DNA of 11,570 bases from Saprospiraceae bacterium (GTDB taxonomy: Bacteria; Bacteroidota; Bacteroidia; Chitinophagales; Saprospiraceae), in assembly GCA_025455635.1 (NCBI GenBank), contig JALOMF010000076.1, positions 1-11,570 of the forward strand, given 5' to 3'. Under the pieces are notes generated by a model. The model did not search any database and was not told the origin of the DNA. It worked only from the letters and a program-made list of their open reading frames with translations. Every line of letters starts with the position of its first letter. Position 1 is the first letter of the stretch. The translations under genes and the position numbers were made by a program. Below are positions 5,834-11,570 of the stretch, in pieces.

Positions 5834-7237
5834 ATGAAACACGCAATTACCTGCTTGTTTGCCTTCCTTTTTTTTCACAATATCTCACATGCACAATACC
5901 AATTAGGGCTACGCCTAGAAACCTATGCTGGTGTTAGTGGTTTGGCCATCAATCCTGTGAGCAACCTCTCCAACCCTTCTCGATGGGACATCAACGTAGC
6001 CGGGGGCGGTTTATCTATCCAAAACAACTACGCTTACATCAGGGATGTCAGCATGGCAAAACTGGTCTGGAATTCCTTCGATGTTGACATTGCCAAAACC
6101 GAAGATCAACCTGCTCGGTCTAACTACAGTTTTGTCATGGACTTTTTCAATGATGGCAACAAGCGATACATCAACTCGATGGCGTTCATTTCAGGGCCAT
6201 CGGTTGCCTTGCGCTTGGGCAAAAACCATTCGGTCGGCCTGTTTTCCAATTTCCGCTCCATTGCGGGTGGCTCCGATTTGCCAAATGAACTGAGCTACTA
6301 CAAGTTCAAGTCAAAGCCCATCAATGAACAGTTGGCCATTCCAGCGCTTCAATTTTCGCTGCTAAACTGGTCAGAGATTGGATTGAACTATGCGGTGAAA
6401 ATACGCACCAATAAAGGCTCGCTGAACTTTGGCGCCAATTTGAAATACTTGATAGGCCACCAAGCAGGCTATGCCGTTAGCACTGAGCCTTACTACTACG
6501 GCAACTTGCCGGGCACCAATATTTCGATAGACCTGCCCAATGGCGAGATAGGATTTGCCGGCGATTTGGATGCCTCGAAATTGATGCAAGAGAACGGCAG
6601 GGGATTTGGGGCAGACCTCGGCTTTGCCTACATCCTGCAAGACCACGAAGAGGAGGGCTACAAGTTGAAACTAGGGGCTTCTTTGCTCGACCTAGGCAGC
6701 ATCAAGTTCCAAAACAACACCCAAGTTTATCAGCTGAGCCTCGACTCCGCCGTCACCGTGGACTTGGAAGATTACCAGCAGTACAACTTTCCCGACGACT
6801 TGGATAAAGCCATTGCGGATTTCAGCCAAGACCTGTTGCAGACGCCAATTCTCACCAACCAAGGCAACAGCTTGCGCATGAGCTTGCCCGCTGCGTTAAG
6901 CCTTCAGGCAGACTATGGCGTGTCGAAGAATATCTATGTAAATGCCCTCCTGATGCAACGGCTGCCAAGCAACGGGCACACCCCAAAACGGGACAACCTC
7001 TTTGCCCTGACGCCACGTTGGCAAAACCGCTGGTTTACGGGTTCCATTCCTGTTTCAGTGACCAATTGGAAAAAAGTTCAAGTTGGCATGGCTGGAAGGT
7101 TTGGCTGGCTGGTCATTGGCACCGAAAATATCGCTTCGGCCATCTTCAATGGAAAGTTTACGGGCGGCGATTTCTATTTAGCATTCAAGGCTAGTCCATT
7201 TAAAGGGAAAAATAAGGCCGTCACCCCTGACAAATAA
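5834..7237 (+). CDS. Secreted putative outer-membrane beta-barrel protein (DUF5723-like), paralogue 2
   Basis: A 467-residue protein with a signal peptide (MKHAITCLFAFLFFHNISHA, likely cut before QYQ) and a strand-rich body. It aligns with the preceding gene product over nearly its full length; shared blocks include QLGLRLETYAGVS, NELSYY, WSEIGLNYA, DHEE, LKL-ASLLDLG, LPAALSLQAD and GWLVIG, with identity near half by eye. The function is unknown; an outer-membrane location is inferred from the signal peptide and strand pattern. It ends with FKGKNKAVTPDK and lacks the Gly/Arg tail of its neighbour. Its base composition is lower in G+C than the neighbouring copy, with more A- and T-ending codons (for example about 52% in 5941-6000 against about 67% in 4501-4560). 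The gene has its own upstream box and is followed by a strong terminator, so it is probably transcribed alone. Confidence 0.75.
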   Translation: MKHAITCLFAFLFFHNISHAQYQLGLRLETYAGVSGLAINPVSNLSNPSRWDINVAGGGLSIQNNYAYIRDVSMAKLVWNSFDVDIAKTEDQPARSNYSFVMDFFNDGNKRYINSMAFISGPSVALRLGKNHSVGLFSNFRSIAGGSDLPNELSYYKFKSKPINEQLAIPALQFSLLNWSEIGLNYAVKIRTNKGSLNFGANLKYLIGHQAGYAVSTEPYYYGNLPGTNISIDLPNGEIGFAGDLDASKLMQENGRGFGADLGFAYILQDHEEEGYKLKLGASLLDLGSIKFQNNTQVYQLSLDSAVTVDLEDYQQYNFPDDLDKAIADFSQDLLQTPILTNQGNSLRMSLPAALSLQADYGVSKNIYVNALLMQRLPSNGHTPKRDNLFALTPRWQNRWFTGSIPVSVTNWKKVQVGMAGRFGWLVIGTENIASAIFNGKFTGGDFYLAFKASPFKGKNKAVTPDK

Positions 7238-7240
7238 GTA

Positions 7241-7276
7241 AAAAAGGATTGCCTGAATGAACGGGCAATCCTTTTT
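7241..7276. terminator. Strong bidirectional intrinsic terminator between convergent genes
   Basis: The 13-base arm AAAAAGGATTGCC (7241-7253) pairs perfectly with GGCAATCCTTTTT (7264-7276) around a 10-base loop. The arm ends give a T-run in both orientations, so the structure can stop the plus-strand outer-membrane gene ending at 7237 and the minus-strand isomerase-like gene ending at 7293. Confidence 0.9.
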
Positions 7277-7292
7277 CATTTAGCGGTGTGCA

Positions 7293-8345
7293 TCAAAGCC
7301 CCAATATCCGCCGATTCAATTCCTCGTCCGGCTTCCCGCCAGCGAAATCGTCGAAGGCCCGCTCCGTCACTTTTATGATATGGTTTTGGATGAACGGCGC
7401 ACCCTCGGCAGCGCCCTGTTCGCTGTCCTTGATGCAGCACTCCCATTCCAGCACGGCCCAGCCGCTGTAGTCGTACTGCGCCAGTTTCGAGAAAATGGAG
7501 ATGAAATCCACCTGCCCATCGCCCAAGGAGCGGAAGCGGCCTGGGCGGTCCACCCAGCCCTGGTAGCCACCGTAAACGCCACTCCTTCCGGTCGCATTGA
7601 ACTCGGCATCCTTCACGTGGAACATCTTGATGAACTCATGGTAGATGTCGATATATGCCAGATAATCAAGTTGTTGCAGCACAAAATGGCTGGGGTCGTA
7701 GAGAATGTTCACCCGCTTGTGGTTGCCCGTGGCTTCACGGAAGCGCTCAAAGGTGACGCCGTCGTGCAGGTCTTCGCCAGGGTGGATTTCGTAGCAGAGG
7801 TCAACGCCCACCTCGTCGAAGGCATTCAGGATGGGCAGCCAGCGCTTGGCCAGTTCCCCGAAGCCCGTTTCCACCAAGCCCTGTGGGCGCTGCGGCCAAG
7901 GATAGACGGTGTGCCAAAGCAATGCCCCGCTGAAAGTCACGTGCACGTCAATGCCGAGGTTGCGGCTGGCCTTGGCGGCCCATTTCAGTTGCTGCACAGC
8001 CCAAGCGGTGCGGGCAGCGGGGTTGTTGCGGCACTCAGGGGGCGCAAAACCATCGAAACTAATGTCGTAGGCGGGGTGGACGGCCACCAGCTGGCCTTGC
8101 AGGTGCGTGGAAAGCTCGGTGATTTGCACGCCACATGCCTCGACACGGCCCTTGAGGTCGTCGCAATAGGCTTGGCTGTTGGCGGCCTTTTCGAGGTCAA
8201 TCAATCGGCTGTCCCATGTGGGTATCTGCACGCCGACGTAGCCGAGGCTGGCGGCCCAGGTGCAGACGCTTTCGAGGGAGTTGAAGGGTGCTTTGTCGCC
8301 CATGAACTGTGCCAGGAAGATGGCGGGGCCTTTGATGTTTTTCAT
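7293..8345 (-). CDS. Sugar phosphate isomerase/epimerase-like TIM-barrel protein
   Basis: A 350-residue protein of the xylose-isomerase-like TIM-barrel superfamily (AP endonuclease 2 fold; IolE/YcjR-like sugar isomerases and epimerases). Putative metal ligands follow the family order: Glu186 in CYEIHPGE, Asp217 in LYDPSHF (with His220), His243 in MFHVKDAEF and Glu300 or Glu302 in VLEWE. The N-terminal FLAQFMGDKAPFNSLESVC and WAASLGYVGVQIPTW fit the first barrel strands. There is no signal peptide, so the protein is probably cytoplasmic and acts on a keto-sugar or polyol derivative; the substrate is unknown and no sugar-catabolism genes lie beside it. The gene is convergent with the outer-membrane paralogue and divergent from aconitase. 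The ATG at 8345 lies 13 bases from a large inverted-repeat array that would form its 5' leader. A long plus-strand open frame across it is antisense. Confidence 0.88.
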   Translation of the reverse strand: MKNIKGPAIFLAQFMGDKAPFNSLESVCTWAASLGYVGVQIPTWDSRLIDLEKAANSQAYCDDLKGRVEACGVQITELSTHLQGQLVAVHPAYDISFDGFAPPECRNNPAARTAWAVQQLKWAAKASRNLGIDVHVTFSGALLWHTVYPWPQRPQGLVETGFGELAKRWLPILNAFDEVGVDLCYEIHPGEDLHDGVTFERFREATGNHKRVNILYDPSHFVLQQLDYLAYIDIYHEFIKMFHVKDAEFNATGRSGVYGGYQGWVDRPGRFRSLGDGQVDFISIFSKLAQYDYSGWAVLEWECCIKDSEQGAAEGAPFIQNHIIKVTERAFDDFAGGKPDEELNRRILGL

Positions 8346-8358
8346 TGTTGAGTTTTTG

Positions 8359-8454
8359 GGTTGATAGCGGTTGATAGCGGTAGATAACGGTTGATAGCCC
8401 GTATTTCGTAGGCCGCATCAACCGTTATCAACCTTTTATCAACCGTTATCAACC
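8359..8454. repeat. Inverted tandem array of 10-bp GGTTGATARC units
   Basis: Four contiguous 10-base units occupy 8359-8398 (GGTTGATAGC twice, GGTAGATAAC, GGTTGATAGC). After a 17-base centre (8399-8415) come four inverse units at 8416-8454 (CATCAACC, GTTATCAACC, TTTTATCAACC, GTTATCAACC). Arm units pair with few mismatches, so a hairpin or cruciform with about 40-base arms is possible. Read on the minus strand the array ends 13 bases before the ATG of the isomerase-like gene, so it would lie in that gene's leader. It could be a structured 5' UTR, a multi-site operator, or a dispersed intergenic repeat; a related array precedes the permease fusion. Confidence 0.85.
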
Positions 8455-8557
8455 AAGAATTAGTGCGCCAAATTAGGGAAATTCTTTTTCGAGAAAAATC
8501 AAATTTGCCGTAGCCATTTTCTCATCAAGTTTTAACTAAAATACCTTCAAAAACAGC

Positions 8558-8565
8558 TACCTTTG
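8558..8565 (+). promoter_or_regulatory. Putative -7 promoter box TACCTTTG for aconitase
   Basis: TACCTTTG matches TAnnTTTG fully and is followed by CGCGCC, 58 bases before the aconitase ATG. A T-rich TTTTAAC at 8530-8536 lies roughly where the -33 element is expected but is a poor match. The intervening leader is A/T-rich without other obvious structure. Confidence 0.55.
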
Positions 8566-8623
8566 CGCGCCCAAAAAACAGCATTTTCACAATATTTTTT
8601 ACCAAAATCAAACCCGCAATATC

Positions 8624-10900
8624 ATGGTTTTCGACCTCGATTTGATACAAAAGCTCTACGCCGAGCTGCCTGCAAGGCTGCAAGAAGCCCGCAGCGTACT
8701 GGGCCGCCCCCTTACCCTCACCGAGAAAATACTCTTCTCGCACCTGCACCCTGAGTCGCCATTGGCCGACTATAAGCGGGGCGAAGACTACGTGTTCTTT
8801 TCCCCCGACCGAGTGGCCATGCAGGACGCCACGGCCCAGATGGCCCTGCTCCAGTTCGACATGTGCGGCAAAACGAAGACCGCCGTGCCAAGCACCGTGC
8901 ATTGCGACCACTTGATTTTGGCAAAAGACGGCGCTGCCGCCGACCTAGCCGACTCGGTGGACAAAAACAAGGAGGTGTACGACTTCCTTGCCTCCATTTC
9001 CAATAAATACGGCATCGGATTCTGGAAGCCGGGCGCTGGTATCATCCACCAGATCGTGCTGGAAAACTACGCCTTCCCCGGTGCGATGATGGTCGGCACG
9101 GACTCCCACACCCCGAATGCGGGCGGCCTCGGCATGGTGGCCATCGGCGTAGGTGGTGCTGACGCCGTGGACGTAATGGTGGGCATGCCTTGGGAACTCA
9201 AGATGCCGAAGCTCATCGGCGTGAAGCTGACGGGCAAACTGAGCGGCTGGACGAGCGCCAAGGACGTCATCCTGAAAGTGGCTGGCATCCTGACCGTGAA
9301 AGGCGGCACGGGGGCCATCGTCGAGTACTTCGGCGACGGCGCAAGGTCGCTCTCCTGCACGGGCAAAGGCACCATCTGCAACATGGGCGCTGAAATCGGG
9401 GCAACGACCTCCACTTTCGGCTACGACGAGTCAATGGGCCGCTACCTGCGCTCCACGGGCCGGGCCGAGGTGGCCGCAATTTGCGACAGCATTGCGGAGC
9501 ACCTGACAGGCGACGCCGAATGCTACAACAACCCGCACCAATACTTTGACCAAGTCATCGAAATAGACCTCTCCACCCTGGAGCCGCACGTGAACGGCCC
9601 GTACACGCCCGACCTCGCTTGGCCGATTTCGCAATTTGCGCAAGCAGTAAGGGACAATGGCTACCCGCAAACGCTGGAGGTTGGCCTCATCGGCTCCTGC
9701 ACCAACAGCAGCTACGAAGACCTCGACCGTGCCGCTTCGCTGGCACGTCAGGCCGTGGAGAAAAAACTGAAGGTAAAGTCAGAGTTCACCGTGACGCCCG
9801 GCTCGGAGCAGATCCGCTACACCGTGGCCCGTGACGGGCAGTTGGAGGCTTTTGAGCAAATGGGCGGCGTGGTGCTGGCCAATGCCTGCGGCCCCTGCAT
9901 CGGACAGTGGCAGCGCCACACGACCGACCCTAAGCGCAAAAACAGCATCATCACCTCGTTCAACCGCAACTTCTCGAAACGCAACGACGGCAACCCGAAC
10001 ACGCACGGCTTCGTGGCCAGCCCAGAGATTGTCACTGCGTTCGCCATTGCGGGCGACCTGACCTTCAACCCGTTGACCGATACGCTCATCAATGAGGATG
10101 GTGTGGCCGTGAAACTGGACCCACCAACTGGCGTGGAACTGCCACCAAACGGCTTCGACGTTAAAGACGCTGGCTACCAAGCCCCGGCAGAAGACGGCAG
10201 CCAAGTAAAAGTGACGGTCAGCCCAACCTCGAACCGCCTGCAATTGCTGACCCCGTTCGAGCCGATTACGCCCGAACAGTTGCAGAACATGCGCATCCTC
10301 ATCAAGGCGAAGGGCAAATGCACCACCGACCACATCTCGATGGCCGGGCCGTGGCTGGAGTTCCGGGGCCACTTGGAGAACATCTCCAACAACTGCCTCA
10401 TCGGCGCCACCAATGCCTTCAACGACCAAGCCAACAGCGTGGCCAACTATGGTTCGGGCGGCAACGTGGCCAATTTCATGGCCGTGCCAGACAGCGCCCG
10501 TGCCTACAAGGCAGCAGGCATCGGCACGGTGGTGTTCGGGGAGGAGAACTACGGCGAGGGCAGCAGCCGGGAACACGCAGCGATGGAGCCACGCTACCTC
10601 GGCGTGAAGGCCGTGGTGGTGAAGTCATTCGCCCGAATCCACGAGACGAACCTGAAAAAGCAGGGGATGCTCGCACTCACGTTCGTCAATCCTGAAGACT
10701 ACGACCGCATCCGGCAGGACGACCTGATTGACATCATCGGCGAACTGACGCCTGGCCTTGACATGACCATCGTGCTAAAACACGCCGATGGTACACAGGA
10801 AAGCTTCTCCGCCAAGCATACCTACAACCAGCAGCAAATAGCTTGGGTGACCGCTGGTTCGGCACTGAACAAAATCCGCAAGGATATGGTAAACGGCTAG
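8624..10900 (+). CDS. Aconitate hydratase, mitochondrial type
   Basis: A complete 758-residue aconitase, which interconverts citrate and isocitrate through cis-aconitate in the TCA cycle in the cytoplasm. The three [4Fe-4S] ligands are present: Cys359 in GSCTNSSYED and Cys422/Cys425 in ANACGPCIGQW. Other active-site blocks are VPSTVHCDH (88-96), GTDSHTPN (158-165), NRNFSKRNDGN (447-457) and the swivelling C-terminal domain motif GEGSSREHAAMEPRYLG (644-660). Length and the single-chain order fit the mitochondrial-like aconitase group (about 750-780 residues) rather than AcnA/IRP (about 890) or AcnB. The ATG at 8624 follows a clear promoter-like box and an A/T-rich leader without a Shine-Dalgarno sequence. 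The gene appears monocistronic, since a strong terminator follows. I leave the symbol empty because acn naming differs between groups. Confidence 0.97.
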   Translation: MVFDLDLIQKLYAELPARLQEARSVLGRPLTLTEKILFSHLHPESPLADYKRGEDYVFFSPDRVAMQDATAQMALLQFDMCGKTKTAVPSTVHCDHLILAKDGAAADLADSVDKNKEVYDFLASISNKYGIGFWKPGAGIIHQIVLENYAFPGAMMVGTDSHTPNAGGLGMVAIGVGGADAVDVMVGMPWELKMPKLIGVKLTGKLSGWTSAKDVILKVAGILTVKGGTGAIVEYFGDGARSLSCTGKGTICNMGAEIGATTSTFGYDESMGRYLRSTGRAEVAAICDSIAEHLTGDAECYNNPHQYFDQVIEIDLSTLEPHVNGPYTPDLAWPISQFAQAVRDNGYPQTLEVGLIGSCTNSSYEDLDRAASLARQAVEKKLKVKSEFTVTPGSEQIRYTVARDGQLEAFEQMGGVVLANACGPCIGQWQRHTTDPKRKNSIITSFNRNFSKRNDGNPNTHGFVASPEIVTAFAIAGDLTFNPLTDTLINEDGVAVKLDPPTGVELPPNGFDVKDAGYQAPAEDGSQVKVTVSPTSNRLQLLTPFEPITPEQLQNMRILIKAKGKCTTDHISMAGPWLEFRGHLENISNNCLIGATNAFNDQANSVANYGSGGNVANFMAVPDSARAYKAAGIGTVVFGEENYGEGSSREHAAMEPRYLGVKAVVVKSFARIHETNLKKQGMLALTFVNPEDYDRIRQDDLIDIIGELTPGLDMTIVLKHADGTQESFSAKHTYNQQQIAWVTAGSALNKIRKDMVNG

Positions 10901-10934
10901 CCCTAAAACGGCCCAGCCGCCTTGTTACACCGCC

Positions 10935-10976
10935 ACGGCCCGACGCAGTTCCCCTGCGGCGGGCCGTTGTGTTTTT
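10935..10976 (+). terminator. Strong intrinsic terminator after aconitase
   Basis: ACGGCCCG (10935-10942) pairs with CGGGCCGT (10960-10967); inside it, after an A/G mismatch, CGCAG (10944-10948) pairs with CTGCG (10954-10958) around loop TTCCC. TTGTGTTTTT follows, with the T-run at 10972-10976. The hairpin starts 35 bases after the aconitase stop. Confidence 0.85.
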
Positions 10977-11089
10977 GGGAAATGGGGCAGCAGGTTATTT
11001 GAGGGATGGGCCCACCGCAAAACTGCCCTTCCCATTTGCCAGAAAGTCCTACTTTCATGCCCTGTTTTACCATAAAAATTAAAAACACC

Positions 11090-11570
11090 ATGCGGCCAAC
11101 GACATCCTTCCTTGCGGCATTCCTGCTTGTTTTTTTGCTGGCGCAAAACGCTGCAACGGGTCAGGGCAGTGCCGGCTGCACTTTCCCCAACGGGGCGAAG
11201 GCTGCCATCTGCCTTACCTACGACGACGGCCTGCCAAGCCACGTGAACACCGTCGGCCCCGCACTGGACAAACATGGTTTCAAGGGCACGTTTTTCGTCA
11301 CAGTGAGCGCCACCTCGCTGCGGGAAGACATGGACAAATGGCGGGCCTTGGCCTCCAACGGCCATGAGCTGGCCAACCACTCGGTCTATCACCCCTGCCG
11401 CAAGTCGCTGCCGGGCATGGACTGGGTGCGCAGCTACCACGACCTTGACCAGTACACCGTTGACCAAGTCTTGGCGGAAATACAGGTGGCCAACGGCTTC
11501 CTGCAAGCGCTGGACGGCAAGCGTTCGAGGACCTACGCCTACCCCTGCGCCCATACTTTTGCGGGGGGCA
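11090..11570 (+). CDS. Secreted polysaccharide deacetylase (NodB fold), 5' part
   Basis: The gene runs off the right edge; 160 codons are visible with no stop. The product starts with a hydrophobic signal peptide (MRPTTSFLAAFLLVFLLAQN, likely cut near ATG-QGS). It then shows carbohydrate esterase family 4 (NodB) motifs: TYDDG at 43-47 with the presumed catalytic base Asp45 and metal-binding Asp46, KGTFFVT (65-71), and GHELANHSVYHP (91-102) with metal-binding His97 and His101. YAYPC at 149-153 is the position of the third motif, but without the usual Arg. Family members remove N- or O-acetyl groups from chitin-like glycans, peptidoglycan or xylan; the substrate cannot be told. The export signal indicates periplasmic or extracellular action. 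The ATG follows an A-rich leader (TAAAAATTAAAAACACC) and the gene is insulated from aconitase by a terminator. A minus-strand open frame overlapping it is a shadow. Confidence 0.88.
   Translation, partial: MRPTTSFLAAFLLVFLLAQNAATGQGSAGCTFPNGAKAAICLTYDDGLPSHVNTVGPALDKHGFKGTFFVTVSATSLREDMDKWRALASNGHELANHSVYHPCRKSLPGMDWVRSYHDLDQYTVDQVLAEIQVANGFLQALDGKRSRTYAYPCAHTFAGG

Noticed and set aside
5868..5875. T8 tract in the signal peptide of paralogue 2 (also T8 at 4321-4328 and 3775-3782) as a phase-variation site
   Set aside because: Eight T residues are simply Phe-Phe codons in hydrophobic segments; runs of this length recur by chance here and no alternative frame makes sense.
7380..8351. Plus-strand open frame opposite the isomerase-like gene
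   Set aside because: The minus-strand product has clear TIM-barrel metal-ligand motifs; the plus-strand translation is an antisense shadow without domain features.
8346..8623. CRISPR array or origin-like iterons in the repeat-rich gap
   Set aside because: The units are contiguous 10-mers without spacers and arranged in both orientations, unlike CRISPR; no replication gene, DnaA boxes or A/T-rich unwinding region accompany them.
10925..11554. Minus-strand open frame of about 209 codons at the right edge
   Set aside because: It overlaps the aconitase terminator and lies opposite a NodB deacetylase with signal peptide and catalytic motifs.

Overview
The window reads as a chromosomal segment from a member of the Bacteroidota, possibly a Saprospiria- or Chitinophagia-like lineage; the class is a guess. 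The reasons are upstream boxes matching the Bacteroidota -7 consensus TAnnTTTG (clearest before the aconitase and the exo/endonuclease-phosphatase genes), start codons without recognisable Shine-Dalgarno sequences and often with A-rich leaders, secreted beta-rich proteins of a type common in this phylum, and a mitochondrial-type aconitase. Most genes are G+C-rich; the second outer-membrane paralogue is visibly less so. I see no tRNA, rRNA, CRISPR array, integrase or transposase.

Left part (1-4014, all plus strand): the end of a sugar-nucleotidyltransferase with a left-handed beta-helix tail; a fusion of an ABC-3 family metal permease with a complete DtxR/MntR-type metalloregulator; tadA (tRNA adenosine deaminase); then a membrane-anchored exo/endonuclease/phosphatase-fold protein whose 3' end overlaps a diacylglycerol/undecaprenol kinase gene by 23 bases. 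The last two look like one transcription unit, started by a TATATTTG box.

Middle part (4015-7276): two tandem paralogous genes for secreted, probably outer-membrane beta-barrel proteins resembling DUF5723. Each is preceded by a similar TTTGGCACA-containing segment. A short hairpin with a T-run separates them, and a strong 13-bp bidirectional terminator follows the second.

Right part (7293-11570): a minus-strand xylose-isomerase-like TIM-barrel protein, divergent from a complete aconitase gene. The 278-base gap between them is the longest non-coding stretch and holds a striking array of 10-bp units arranged as inverted tandem repeats. A strong intrinsic terminator follows aconitase, and the window ends inside a secreted NodB-type polysaccharide deacetylase.

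The functions are mostly housekeeping or envelope-related and do not form one pathway. The most interesting items are the permease-metalloregulator fusion, which would place a metal transporter and its presumed repressor in one polypeptide, and the recurring ATCAA-type inverted tandem repeats next to start codons.
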